Positions 42,995-51,845 of a stretch of 64,000 nucleotides of DNA are shown in pieces. A program made the translations under genes and the position numbers. Below the pieces are notes generated by a model, which was not told the origin of the DNA, searched no databases, and saw nothing but the letters and a program-made list of their open reading frames with translations. Numbering within the stretch: position 1 is the first letter of the stretch; the number at the start of each line of letters is the position of its first letter. Source of the stretch: an uncultured Coriobacteriales bacterium (GTDB taxonomy: Bacteria > Actinomycetota > Coriobacteriia > Coriobacteriales > UMGS124); assembly GCA_902464015.1 (NCBI GenBank), contig CABQHM010000012.1, positions 1 through 64,000 on the forward strand. Direction: 5' to 3'.

Positions 42995-43807
42995 GTGGCA
43001 AACCACTTCGGAAGCGCCGCTCCCGCCCCTGCGGGACAGCCCGCTGCCGGGGCCACGGGCGGTATGCCCGCTGCCCAGCAGCGCCCCGGCTACGGCAACG
43101 TGCCGCCCACCATCGCGATGCGCCATGTGTCGCTGGTGTATCCCGCCCAGCCTGACAGGCCTGCTCTGAACGACATCTCGCTCGACATCATGCCCGGCGA
43201 CTTCGTCTTCCTCGTCGGCCATTCCGGTTCGGGCAAGTCGACGTTCATCAAGACCATCATCCGCCAGCTCAAGCCCACGACGGGTCACATCTACGTCGCC
43301 GGTCAGGACCTCTCGAACCTGCGCGACCGCAAGGTTCCGTTCCTGCGCCGCCAGATTGGCTGCGTGTTCCAGGACTACAAACTCCTGCCCAACCGCACCG
43401 CCTACGAGAACGTCGCCTTCGCCTTGCAGTCCATCGGCAAGCCCAAGAGCGTCATCAAGGTCCAGGTGCCCGAGGTCCTGCGTCTGGTGGGCCTCGAGGA
43501 GAAGATGAACAAGATGCCCGATCAGCTCTCCGGTGGCGAGCAGCAGCGCGTCAGCGTCGCCCGCGCCATGGTCAACCGCCCGCCGCTGCTCGTCTGCGAC
43601 GAGCCTACGGGTAACCTTGACCCCGCCATCTCGCTGGGCATCATGAAGCTTCTCGAGCGCATCAACCGCACCGGCACCACGGTCGTCGTCGCCACGCACG
43701 ACCGCGAGATGGTCGACTCGATGCGTCGTCGCGTCATTGCTCTGGAGAACGGCCGAATTGTGCGCGACGAGGCGCAGGGAGGGTACGGTTACTATGGTGC
43801 CATTTAA
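42995..43807 (+). CDS. ftsE: Cell division ATP-binding protein FtsE
   Basis: ABC ATPase that with FtsX controls peptidoglycan hydrolases at the division site. The 270-residue protein has Walker A GHSGSGKST near residue 75, Q-loop VFQDYKLLP, signature LSGGEQQR near 180, Walker B LLVCDEPTGNLD near 200 and the H-loop ATHDREMV. It begins with an unusual Ala/Pro/Gly/Gln-rich extension of about 37 residues before the ABC core (IAMRHVSLVYP), so it is longer than the usual ~230. The GTG at 42995 has GGAG about 8 bases upstream. The 3' end overlaps ftsX by 14 bases. Confidence 0.93.
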   Translation: MANHFGSAAPAPAGQPAAGATGGMPAAQQRPGYGNVPPTIAMRHVSLVYPAQPDRPALNDISLDIMPGDFVFLVGHSGSGKSTFIKTIIRQLKPTTGHIYVAGQDLSNLRDRKVPFLRRQIGCVFQDYKLLPNRTAYENVAFALQSIGKPKSVIKVQVPEVLRLVGLEEKMNKMPDQLSGGEQQRVSVARAMVNRPPLLVCDEPTGNLDPAISLGIMKLLERINRTGTTVVVATHDREMVDSMRRRVIALENGRIVRDEAQGGYGYYGAI

Positions 43808-44720
43808 TCTTGGTTACTCCGTCCGCGAGGCGGGGTACCACTTCAAGCGCAACTTCGGTTCGAGCTTCGGCGCCGTCATCACTATCTTCCTGTCGCTGTT
43901 CATCATCGGCGTGTTCGCCATCGCCTCCATCATGGTGAACAACGTGGTGGGCGACGTCGAGAGCCGCATCACCATCCAGGCCTTCCTTGCCGACGACGCC
44001 GATCAGGCTGCCGTCGACTCGCTCGAGGCCCGCGTTGCCGGCTGGGAGGGTGTCGACAGCGTCACCTACAAGAACAAGGACGAGGCTCTCGCCGAGTATC
44101 GCCAGACCATGGTGTCGGCCAACGCCGCCGACGCGGTCGAGGCTCTCGACGGCCGCAACCCCATCCCTGCCTCGCTCGTCATCAAGCTGACCGACGCCTC
44201 CATGGCCGAGTCCGTCGCCAACCAGATCGTGAGTGACGACCTGTTCTTGACGGTGTGTGACGCCAAGGACACGCCTACCGCATCGGTGCAGTACGGCGCC
44301 GAGACGGTCGAGAAGCTGCTGTCGCTTACGAACAGCATCCGCGTCGTGGCCGCTGCCCTGGTTATCCTGCTCGTCTTCGTGGCCTTTGTGTTCATCAACA
44401 ACACGATTCGCCTGTCGATCATGGCGCGCTCCGACGAGATCGGCATCATGCGCCTCGTGGGTGCCTCGAACAGCTTCATCCGCGGGCCGTTCCTCATGGA
44501 GGGTATCATCCAGGCCCTCATGGGCTTCGTCGTGAGCCTGGGCGTGCTCGAGGTCTTCCATCGCCTTGTGGTGCCCCAGCTCGTGACATCGCTCAAGTTC
44601 CTGAACTTCAACATTCCTGAGATCACCTATCTGTGGGTGTACCTCATGCTTCTTGTCCTGGCCGTCGTCATCGGTGTCGTGGGCTCCCTCATCGCCATGA
44701 ACCGTTACCTCAAGGTGTAA
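43794..44720 (+). CDS. ftsX: Cell division protein FtsX
   Basis: Membrane partner of FtsE, 308 residues. One membrane helix near 25-47 (AVITIFLSLFIIGVFAIASI), an extracytoplasmic loop of about 130 residues which would contact a wall hydrolase or its activator, then three helices (about 185-210, 235-258 and 275-300). This is the standard FtsX topology. The ATG lies inside the 3' end of ftsE, with GGAGGG just upstream. The rnr gene begins immediately after the stop. Confidence 0.93.
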   Translation: MVPFNLGYSVREAGYHFKRNFGSSFGAVITIFLSLFIIGVFAIASIMVNNVVGDVESRITIQAFLADDADQAAVDSLEARVAGWEGVDSVTYKNKDEALAEYRQTMVSANAADAVEALDGRNPIPASLVIKLTDASMAESVANQIVSDDLFLTVCDAKDTPTASVQYGAETVEKLLSLTNSIRVVAAALVILLVFVAFVFINNTIRLSIMARSDEIGIMRLVGASNSFIRGPFLMEGIIQALMGFVVSLGVLEVFHRLVVPQLVTSLKFLNFNIPEITYLWVYLMLLVLAVVIGVVGSLIAMNRYLKV

Positions 44721-46718
44721 GTGGCCGCCCAGAAGAAGCGTTCCCATCACGGACCGACTCGCCGCCGTCCCCGCAGCCCCCTTGCTGGCTATCTCAACGT
44801 CAGCATGAGGGGCTCGGGGACGGTTCATACTCAGGAAGGCGACTTCCACATTCCCGGTCGTTTCGTGGCTGAGGCCATGAATGGCGACCGGGTTTTTGTT
44901 CGTCGTATGCCTGGGCTGCACGACGGCATGCCCGTCGGAGCCGTTGCCGGGGTGGTTGAGCGCGCACACACGACATTTGCCGCCACGCTCGTGGATGACG
45001 GGCACCTGCGCGTGCTCGTGCCTCTTGACGAGCGCCTTTCCCATGACTTCATCGTCGAGGCGGCCGACCGTACGCCGCAGATCCTGGGCTGCTCCGATGG
45101 CGACTTGGTGAGCGCCCGCATCCTTGTCTATCCCACCCGCAACGCTGCCGGCGTCGCCACGGTGGAGAGGCGCATCGAGAACGACTCAGCTTCGCAGGTT
45201 GCTATCGAGGCCATCATCGCCTCGCACGACTTGCAGACGTTGTTCGACCCCGAAGTGCTCGAGGAAGCCGCCTCGCTCGCGCTCGACGTAGACCGCGCGT
45301 TGAGCGAGCCGGGCAGGCACGATATCCGCGAACGCTTCGTGGTGACCGTCGACCCCGATGACGCGCGCGACTTTGACGACGCGGTGTCGCTCGAAGCCTT
45401 GCCCGAGGGCGGGTGGATGCTCGGCGTGCACATCGCCGACGTGAGCGCCTATGTGGCGCAAGACGGCCCCATCGACATGGCAGCGTGCGTCCGCACCACA
45501 AGCGTTTACCTTGCTGATCGTGTCATCCCAATGCTTCCCGAGGAACTGAGCTGCGACTTGTGCTCACTTGTTCCCAGCCAGGATCGCCTTGCTATGACGG
45601 TTGACATGCACGTGAACGCCCAGGGCCTCGTGCAACAGGTGCAGGTCTACCCGAGCGTCATTCGCTCGAAGGGTCGTTTTACCTACCGCGAGGTCGATGC
45701 GATTCTCGAAGGGGCAGCGCCCGACGGTACCGCGCATCCCGATTGTGCGGGCGTTGACCTGGCTGCCTTCTTTGGTGGGCTCGACCGTGTTAGCACCCTT
45801 CGCCAGGGTCTTCGTCGCGAGCGCGGCGCCATTGAGTTCGTCTCGAGCGAGGCAAAGGTCCGTCTCGACGAGCAGGGCCTGCCCATTGGCGTTGACGTGC
45901 GTCGCTCGACGCGTGCCACGAGCCTGGTGGAGGAGGCTATGCTTGCGGCCAACGAGGCCGTGGCCCGCCGTTTGGTGGCCACGGAGCTGCCGTGCCCCTT
46001 CCGCGTGCACGAGGCGCCCGACCACGACAGCATGGCCGGGCTTGTGGGCCTGCTTGACGAGCTTGGCTGCCTCAAGCCCCAGGACAAGCCCGGTCTCATC
46101 TCGTGCGACTCTCACGCCGTGCAGGCGGTGCTCGACGAGGTTGCCGGCAAGCCCGAAGAGGAGCTTTTGAGTTCGCTTCTGCTGCGCGCCATGAAGCGCG
46201 CGACCTATGAGCCTGAAAACCTTGGTCACTATGGCCTGGGAGCGCCTGCGTACTGCCATTTCACGAGCCCTATCAGGCGCTATCCCGACCTCATGGTGCA
46301 CCGCATCCTGAAGCAGGTGCTTGCGGGGTCCGTGAAGTCACGCATGCGCCGTGAGCTTGCCTACCTCATGCCCGGCGTGTGCGCCCAGTCCTCAAAGATG
46401 GAGCGCGTGGCTGCCGAGTGTGCCTCGCTGAGTCAGCAGGTGAAGATTGCCGAGTACATGGAGAGCTTCATCGGCCAGACGTTCGAAGGCGTCATCGTGT
46501 CGGTGCAGCCGTTCGGCCTGTTCATCCGCATCGGCCTCACACAGGCCCAAGGTTTGCTCCACACACGTGACCTGGGTGGCGAGTGGATCTATGACGAGAC
46601 GCGCTACGAGCTTGTGAGCCGCGAGAGCGAGGACGTGTTCCGACTGGGCCAGACGGTCGAGGTGCGCGTGCGCTCATGCGACGTCTTCCGCGGCCGTGTC
46701 GTCTTTGCGCTGCCGTAG
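44721..46718 (+). CDS. rnr: Ribonuclease R
   Basis: Processive 3'-5' exoribonuclease of the RNB family, 665 residues. Visible are cold-shock-like N-terminal sequences (GYLNVSMRGSGTVHTQEGDF), the catalytic VDPDDARDFDDAV near residue 212, the RNB core (HIADVSAYVAQDG, HFTSPIRRYPDLMVHR near 512) and a C-terminal S1 domain (FEGVIVSVQPFGLFIRIG near 588). It is somewhat shorter than typical enzymes, with a reduced N-terminal region. The GTG directly follows the ftsX stop, with AAGGTG in the ftsX 3' end. With smpB 900 bases downstream and ssrA nearby, this forms a trans-translation and RNA decay neighbourhood. Confidence 0.93.
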   Translation: MAAQKKRSHHGPTRRRPRSPLAGYLNVSMRGSGTVHTQEGDFHIPGRFVAEAMNGDRVFVRRMPGLHDGMPVGAVAGVVERAHTTFAATLVDDGHLRVLVPLDERLSHDFIVEAADRTPQILGCSDGDLVSARILVYPTRNAAGVATVERRIENDSASQVAIEAIIASHDLQTLFDPEVLEEAASLALDVDRALSEPGRHDIRERFVVTVDPDDARDFDDAVSLEALPEGGWMLGVHIADVSAYVAQDGPIDMAACVRTTSVYLADRVIPMLPEELSCDLCSLVPSQDRLAMTVDMHVNAQGLVQQVQVYPSVIRSKGRFTYREVDAILEGAAPDGTAHPDCAGVDLAAFFGGLDRVSTLRQGLRRERGAIEFVSSEAKVRLDEQGLPIGVDVRRSTRATSLVEEAMLAANEAVARRLVATELPCPFRVHEAPDHDSMAGLVGLLDELGCLKPQDKPGLISCDSHAVQAVLDEVAGKPEEELLSSLLLRAMKRATYEPENLGHYGLGAPAYCHFTSPIRRYPDLMVHRILKQVLAGSVKSRMRRELAYLMPGVCAQSSKMERVAAECASLSQQVKIAEYMESFIGQTFEGVIVSVQPFGLFIRIGLTQAQGLLHTRDLGGEWIYDETRYELVSRESEDVFRLGQTVEVRVRSCDVFRGRVVFALP

Positions 46719-46812
46719 GAGTTGTGCGTGACATACACGCTGCAGGTGAATGTGCTAGGGTATCCGTGCCGTATGGCACGAGTTGTCTGTTATGAGAAAG
46801 GGGAGGGTCGCC

Positions 46813-47640
46813 GTGGCGCCCGACGTCCTTGAAAAGCTTCAGAGCATCGAAAGCTACCTGGCATGTGGCCAGACTGCCGAGGCGCGCCCCCTTTTGGAGG
46901 CCCTCCTTGCCCAGGTAGAGCTGTATATCGACGAGGTGTGCGTGACGAGCGACACCCGTCAGTATTTCTCGTTCTCCTCGCAGTTTGAAAAGCTCGCCTA
47001 TCAGCGCGTGGAGAAGGACCCCCGCGAGCTTGTTGTTGTGGAGGCCCCCTTCGACCGCGTCTATGCCGACTATGCCTTCTGCCTGCTGGCTCTCAACGAT
47101 CCTGAGGCCGCTGCCGAGGCACTCAAGAAGGCCGTGCGCTGGAACCCGATGGACTGCGCGCACAGGCTCGACCTCGCTGCCGTGCTCAACACCCTGGGCG
47201 ACGACGAGGAGTTCCTGCGTCTGTCGTACTCTGTCTTTGAGCGTGCGAGCTCTTCGGCCCACCTCGTGCGCGCCTACCTCAACTTCTCGCAGGCCTTTGA
47301 GTCTGCCCAGGAGTGGGAGACGGCTGCGGCTTGCGCCAAGTGTGCCTGGCGTCTCAATGCGACCGACCCGCGCGTCGTTGAGGCATGCGACCGCCTGGCC
47401 GACGAGCACCAGTGCGACCCGCGCAAGCAGGAAGATGAGCTCACCCAGAGCCTGCTCGATGCGCAGGGCCTGCCCGACGGCGCCAACGTCGAGATCGTTA
47501 TCTGCGCCCTTCTGCTGAGCGACATCTACATGGAGCAGGGCAACGAGGACGAGGCCGAGCAGCTCACCTGGGTCGCCATCGACCTGGTGGGCCAGGAAAC
47601 CACGCGCGCGCTCAAGCAGCTCGTGCGCGAGCAGGCCTAA
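46813..47640 (+). CDS. TPR-like hypothetical protein
   Basis: A 275-residue soluble, helical protein with TPR-like repeats in the middle (DYAFCLLALNDPEAAAEALKKA near residue 85, LDLAAVLNTLGDDEEF near 125, and AYLNFSQAFESAQEWETAAACA near 155, cited in part). It has no signal peptide or membrane segment. GGGGAGGG lies 5-6 bases before the GTG at 46813; upstream in-frame ATGs lack such a site. It sits between rnr and smpB, 9 bases before smpB, so co-transcription is likely. Function unknown. Confidence 0.75.
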   Translation: MAPDVLEKLQSIESYLACGQTAEARPLLEALLAQVELYIDEVCVTSDTRQYFSFSSQFEKLAYQRVEKDPRELVVVEAPFDRVYADYAFCLLALNDPEAAAEALKKAVRWNPMDCAHRLDLAAVLNTLGDDEEFLRLSYSVFERASSSAHLVRAYLNFSQAFESAQEWETAAACAKCAWRLNATDPRVVEACDRLADEHQCDPRKQEDELTQSLLDAQGLPDGANVEIVICALLLSDIYMEQGNEDEAEQLTWVAIDLVGQETTRALKQLVREQA

Positions 47641-47649
47641 GGGGGTCCC

Positions 47650-48144
47650 ATGCAGCCTAAGTCGTCATTCCAGCAGGGCAAGCGCCGCGAGCCCAAGGAG
47701 ATTGCAAAGAACCGCACCGCGGCGCACGAGTACTTCATCGACGAGACGTTTGAGGCGGGCCTGGTGCTCACGGGCACCGAGGTGCGCAGCCTGCGCGAGC
47801 GCAACTGCCAAATCACTGACGCCTTCGTGCTCATCAGGGGCGGCGAGGCATGGCTCCACGGTGTGCACATCCTGCCCTTCTCCAACGGCAGCATCTTCAA
47901 CGGCATCCCCGACCGTAAGCGCAAGCTGTTGCTGCATAAGAAGGAGATTCACTATCTGGCCTCCAAGGTACAGCAGCAGGGTTGCGCACTTGTCGCCACG
48001 CGCATGTACTTCGACGAGAACAACCGCGTGAAGATTCAGATTGGTCTGGCCCGCGGCAAGAAGATGTATGACAAGCGGGCCGACATGGCCAAGCGGGATA
48101 TGGACCGGGAAATCCAGAGGGCGTTGAAGGAGAGAGGACGCTAA
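47650..48144 (+). CDS. smpB: SsrA-binding protein SmpB
   Basis: Binds tmRNA and places it in the ribosomal A site during trans-translation. The 164-residue protein has the family core: NRTAAHEYFIDETFEAGLVL near residue 18, GTEVRSLRERN near 38, LLLHKKEIHYL near 93 and the C-terminal basic tail (GLARGKKMYDKR, near 138). AAGGGGG precedes the ATG. The tmRNA gene lies 1.3 kb downstream, with a minus-strand lipase gene between them. Confidence 0.95.
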   Translation: MQPKSSFQQGKRREPKEIAKNRTAAHEYFIDETFEAGLVLTGTEVRSLRERNCQITDAFVLIRGGEAWLHGVHILPFSNGSIFNGIPDRKRKLLLHKKEIHYLASKVQQQGCALVATRMYFDENNRVKIQIGLARGKKMYDKRADMAKRDMDREIQRALKERGR

Positions 48145-48233
48145 CTGAGGCACGCCATCTGCGGCGTTGCTTTGACCCTCGTGTACCATCAGTACACGTC
48201 GGGCCAAAGCGCCTAGCAGCTGTCGCACCTCAG
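48145..48233. repeat. Long imperfect hairpin element (GTAC-centred)
   Basis: An 89-base imperfect inverted repeat directly after smpB: CTGAGG/CCTCAG at the ends, CTTTG.CCC/GGG.CAAAG inside, and CGTGTAC..GTACACG at the centre. Its layout (GCGTT, arm, GTAC..AGTAC centre, arm, GCGCCT) matches the elements at 58263-58545. Confidence 0.75.
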
Positions 48234-48320
48234 TGCGTTTGAAGTGGCTTGGGCCCCTGACCGGGCGAAATCGTACGGATGCTTATGCGGCTGCCGTCGC
48301 CCACTCTTTCATCGTGCAAG

Positions 48321-48347
48321 AAAAAAGGGCCCTTGCGGGCCCTTTTT
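48321..48347. terminator. Bidirectional terminator
   Basis: AAAAAAGGGCCC and GGGCCCTTTTT around TTGC. It serves the minus-strand lipase gene, whose stop it touches, and possibly smpB read-through. Confidence 0.85.
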
Positions 48348-49203
48348 AGTCGGTGAGGAACTTCTCCAGCTCATCCCAGCGCTCGATGGCGGCGGAGCGG
48401 CCCTGGAGGTAGAGGTCGAGGAGCTTTGCGCCGTCGTGCTCCATGTTCGCCACCGACACGGGACGTGCCGGGGCGAGTACGAAAGCGTTGCCGGCCTCTT
48501 CTTGCTCCCAAATGTACTCGCGCTGGGCGTTGTAGCGCTCGGGCCTTGTCTCGATGGCTTCCAGGTAGTAGGGGAAGTCGCCGTAGAGCTTCTTGGCGGC
48601 AGGCAGCAGGGGTACCGAATGCTTCTTGTAGGAGCGTTCCTGCGTGAGTACGACCACTGCCTTGCCATTGCCGGGCTCGGCGAGCGCGCGCTTGAGCGGT
48701 ACTGAGTCGGTCGTGCCGCCGTCGAGCAGAAGCCGCCCGTCGATGTCGACCATGCGCGACACTACGGGCAGGCTTGCCGAGGCGCGCACGTAGTCGAGCT
48801 TCTCGGGCAGGCTGGTAATCTCGATGTAATCGGGCTGGCCGAACGTGACGTCGCTCACCACGGCATAGAGGCGCGTGGGGTTGGCGTCGAAGGTCTCGTA
48901 GTCAAAGGGGTCGAGGTCGTTTTGCACCTCGTTGTAGAGGAACGTGGTGCCCACGATGTTGCCGGTCTTGGCGAACTGGTAGGCGCTCATATAGCGCTTG
49001 TCGTCGCGAAAGGCCAGGTTGATGCGGCAGCTGCGACCGAGCTGACCTGCGAGGTAGTTTGTGGCCATGAGGGCGCCGGCAGACACGCCCCATGCCGTGG
49101 AGAAGCCCGCAAGGCCGCGCTCCATGAAGACGTCGAGCACGCCGGCGGTAAAGATGCCGCGGAAACCGCCGCCTTCAAGTACGAGCGCAATGTCGTTTCT
49201 CAT
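48346..49203 (-). CDS. Patatin-like phospholipase family protein
   Basis: A 285-residue patatin-fold acyl hydrolase. The oxyanion loop is GGGFRG (residues 10-15), the nucleophile elbow GVSAG (about 41-45) and the catalytic dyad aspartate in DGGTTDS (about 165). This matches the RssA/YjjU type of cytosolic patatin-like proteins; the substrate is unknown. AAGGAGG precedes the ATG at 49203. Single gene on the minus strand between smpB and ssrA. Confidence 0.9.
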   Translation of the reverse strand: MRNDIALVLEGGGFRGIFTAGVLDVFMERGLAGFSTAWGVSAGALMATNYLAGQLGRSCRINLAFRDDKRYMSAYQFAKTGNIVGTTFLYNEVQNDLDPFDYETFDANPTRLYAVVSDVTFGQPDYIEITSLPEKLDYVRASASLPVVSRMVDIDGRLLLDGGTTDSVPLKRALAEPGNGKAVVVLTQERSYKKHSVPLLPAAKKLYGDFPYYLEAIETRPERYNAQREYIWEQEEAGNAFVLAPARPVSVANMEHDGAKLLDLYLQGRSAAIERWDELEKFLTD

Positions 49204-49276
49204 GGTGCCTCCTTGTTGGCAGTGTAAGTCTGCCATGCAGTGTACCCCACATGTGGTGTGCGTCAACGTCTCGCGA

Positions 49277-49306
49277 TTGACAGCGAACACCTTTGGGGGG
49301 TAGTAT
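49277..49306 (+). promoter_or_regulatory. Promoter of tmRNA
   Basis: Consensus TTGACA at 49277-49282, 18-base spacer, TAGTAT at 49301-49306. This leaves a precursor leader of about 90 bases before the mature 5' end. Confidence 0.7.
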
Positions 49307-49401
49307 CTCCTTTCCACATGAGGCCGTATGCCCATGCGATGCGCGGGTCTCAAGCTTCGCGCGGTACTCTGACAAGGTGGAACGCTTCGCACCTCGCACA
49401 T

Positions 49402-49756
49402 GGGGGCGACTGGTTTCGACATGGTCATTCTGAGGGGGGCAGCAAGCCGAGGTCTCCTCACCTCGCAAAACAGGGGTACTTGTCAAAATAAATGACAATC
49501 GTTCTAGCTACGCCCTCGCTGCTTAATTAGTCAGCGACGTCAATCCGGGGTTTATCCCCGACTCCGGTGCGACGCCATTTTAGGGGATTGCTCGTGGGAT
49601 CGTAGTCTGTATAGCCCACGCTAAGACTGAACGGACTGGACTCAAGGCTGCCTGACGCCGTGCGGCTGCGAGTCGAGACTTAAACGGAATCTGAGCTTGG
49701 AGATACCGCCCAGGGTTTGGCCATGGACCGGAGTTCGATTCTCCGCGCCTCCACCA
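49402..49756 (+). ncRNA. ssrA: Transfer-messenger RNA (tmRNA)
   Basis: One-piece tmRNA of about 355 bases. The 5' GGGGGCGACTGGTTTCGAC and 3' GTTCGATTCTCCGCGCCTCC with CCA form the tRNA-like end, including the G3-U70 alanine identity pair. The tag frame ends in NDNRSSYALAA followed by TAA at 49524. The sequence before it (TTGTC then AAA ATA AAT) suggests a resume codon of AAA or nearby, unlike the usual GCN. Pseudoknot-rich sequence fills the rest. SmpB is encoded nearby. Confidence 0.95.
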
Positions 49757-49769
49757 TCGTCTATAGCAA

Positions 49770-49805
49770 GGAGGGCGCCCCGTGCGGGACGCCCTCCTTT
49801 TGTTT
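49770..49805 (+). terminator. Terminator of tmRNA
   Basis: GGAGGGCG.CCC pairs with GGG.CGCCCTCC around TGC-type loop, followed by TTTTGTTTG. Confidence 0.88.
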
Positions 49806-49862
49806 GTCTATGGCACAAAACTGCACAAAACCCTGTTCAGGCCGTATTTTAACCAGTCAGGC

Positions 49863-50627
49863 CTATGCCAGCTTCTTCCAGCCCACGCACTCGGCCTGGA
49901 TGCGCAGCAGCTCCTGCAGACCGGGTTCGGCCAGGTCGAGCATGGCGTTGAGGCGCTCGCGGCTGAAGGGGGTGCGCTCGCCGGTGCCCTGAATCTCGAT
50001 GAACTCGTGGCGGCCGGTGTAGGCCAGGTTCATGTCGATCTCGGCCTGGGAGTCCTCAGAGTAGTCGAGGTCGAGAAGGAGGCATCCCCCCACCATGCCC
50101 ACCGACAAGGCCACAACCTGGTCGATCAGCGGGATGCGCGAGATCTTCTTGGCATCCACCATGGCGGCGAAGGCGTCGTAGAGAGCCACCCAGGCGCCGG
50201 TCACGGCCGCAGTACGCGTGCCGCCGTCGGCGTTGATGACGTCGCAGTCCACGGTTACGGTGTATTCGCCCAGGGCTTTCATGTCACACACGGTGCGCAG
50301 GCTGCGGCCGATGAGGCGCTCGATCTCCATGGAGCGGCCCTTGCGCGCAGAGGTCTCGCGGCGCGAGCGCGTGGTGGTCGAGCAGGGGAGCATTGCGTAC
50401 TCGGCGCTCACCCAGCCCGCATGGGCATCCCTGCGCCACTTGGGCACGCCCTCCTCTATGGTGGCGCAGCAAATGAGCTTCGTGGCGCCGAACTCCACCT
50501 GGCAGGAGCCCGATGCGTGGGGCATCACGGCGCGCGTGAGGGTGACAGGGCGGATGCCGCCGTCGGGGCGGCCATAGCTGCGCTTGGCGGGGACGGCGGG
50601 CGTGGGATCCTTGAACATAACGGGCAT
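49863..50627 (-). CDS. rph: Ribonuclease PH
   Basis: Phosphorolytic 3'-5' exoribonuclease that trims tRNA and other RNA 3' ends. The 254-residue protein has the N-terminal KRSYGRPDGGIRPV, GSCQVEFGATKLICCATIEEG, RKGRSMEIERLIGRSLR near 95, the phosphate-site region DVINADGGTRTAA near 128 and DLDYSEDSQAEIDMN near 190. These are standard RNase PH landmarks. AAAGGAA precedes the ATG at 50627 and a second in-frame ATG lies 9 bases in. It is 75 bases downstream of murI, probably co-transcribed. Confidence 0.95.
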   Translation of the reverse strand: MPVMFKDPTPAVPAKRSYGRPDGGIRPVTLTRAVMPHASGSCQVEFGATKLICCATIEEGVPKWRRDAHAGWVSAEYAMLPCSTTTRSRRETSARKGRSMEIERLIGRSLRTVCDMKALGEYTVTVDCDVINADGGTRTAAVTGAWVALYDAFAAMVDAKKISRIPLIDQVVALSVGMVGGCLLLDLDYSEDSQAEIDMNLAYTGRHEFIEIQGTGERTPFSRERLNAMLDLAEPGLQELLRIQAECVGWKKLA

Positions 50628-50701
50628 CTGTCTTGCGTTCCTTTCTCTGTGAGGGCAATGAGTGCGGGGATTGACCTCGACGAAGGTGTGGGCGGTTCCC
50701 T

Positions 50702-51688
50702 TTACGGTTCGTGCACGAGCTCTTCGAGTTCGGAAATGTCGATGTGCTCGATGCTTGTCAGGCCGCCGCCGAAGATGAACTTGCCTGCTGCGGCAAACGC
50801 GGTGATGTCGTCGCTCGTGGTGGCGAAACGGTGACGCACGCCGGCCTCGGGCCCCACCAGCTGGTTGCGCCTGGCCAGGGTCTCGGCTACTTCGCGCGCC
50901 GTCTCCTCGGCAGAGCTCACGATGTTGAGGTCGCGACCGAACGCCTCATGGATGGCGGGCGCCAACAGCGGGAAGTGTGTGCAGCCCAGCACGAGGGTGT
51001 CGATGTCGGAGCGCAGAAGCGGATCCAGGCCTGCGCGCACGGTGTCCAAGGCGTCAGGCGTGAGAAAGACGTCGCGGTCTTCCAGCCAATCCTGATGCAG
51101 GTGGTACCCCGTGGCGAGCTCCTTCTCCACGAGGGGCACGAAGCTGGGGGTTGCCAGCGAGTACACGTTGACGCCGGCGTCGAGTTGGTGGATGGCGCGT
51201 GCGTAGGCGTCGCTCTCGATGGTGAGGGGCGTGGCGATGACGCCGATCTGCCCGGTGACGCTGGCCTGGATGGCCGCCCGGGCCCCGGGCCCGATGACGC
51301 CGATCACAGGCACGCCGAACGTGCGCTGCGCCAGGGGCAGGGCCGCGGCGGTGGCCGTGTTGCAAGCGATGACCATGAGCTTCACGTTTTGGGCAGTGAG
51401 CCAGGCGCCGATCTGGCGCACGAAGGAGCGGATCTCCTTGGCCGGGCGCACGCCGTAAGGGCAGCGTTTTGTGTCCCCTACGTAGAGAATGGACTCGTGG
51501 GGCAGCAGCGTCTTGATGGCGCGCGCGACGGTGAGACCGCCCATACCCGAGTCGAAGATGCCGATAGGGGCGTCTTTGGCCGTGCCGCCTATGTGGCTGC
51601 GACCAGCCGCAATGTGCAGGGAGTCCGTGATGCACCGCCTTTCTGAGGAGATGCCCGCACGTAATGGCGGGCGACTGCAACGTTTCAT
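50702..51688 (-). CDS. murI: Glutamate racemase
   Basis: Cofactor-independent racemase supplying D-glutamate for peptidoglycan. It has IGIFDSGMGGLTVARA near the N-terminus, VGDTKRCPYG, the first catalytic cysteine in VIACNTATAAAL and the second in LVLGCTHFPLL. The start is unclear: the ATG at 51688 gives 328 residues but has no ribosome binding site. An AGAAAGGCGG motif lies just before an in-frame ATC at 51631, which would give 309 residues. The real N-terminus must lie between 51688 and about 51570. Confidence 0.92.
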   Translation of the reverse strand: MKRCSRPPLRAGISSERRCITDSLHIAAGRSHIGGTAKDAPIGIFDSGMGGLTVARAIKTLLPHESILYVGDTKRCPYGVRPAKEIRSFVRQIGAWLTAQNVKLMVIACNTATAAALPLAQRTFGVPVIGVIGPGARAAIQASVTGQIGVIATPLTIESDAYARAIHQLDAGVNVYSLATPSFVPLVEKELATGYHLHQDWLEDRDVFLTPDALDTVRAGLDPLLRSDIDTLVLGCTHFPLLAPAIHEAFGRDLNIVSSAEETAREVAETLARRNQLVGPEAGVRHRFATTSDDITAFAAAGKFIFGGGLTSIEHIDISELEELVHEP

Positions 51689-51845
51689 TGTAGCCCAGGA
51701 GGGCCTCGAGGTCGCCCTCAGTCCTTGGGAGATTGGTTGTTGCTTTGCGAGCAAGGCATATATGGGGTGCGGGGCGGTCATATCATACTGTGCCTGTCTG
51801 TTCTGTTTGTTCTGTTTGTCTGCGTTCAACGAGGGCGTGAAACCA

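Noticed and set aside
51795..51830. Short TGTTCTGTTTG tandem-like stretch before glycerate kinase
   Set aside because: Only about two imperfect periods, in an untranslated T-rich leader; no evidence of a functional repeat.
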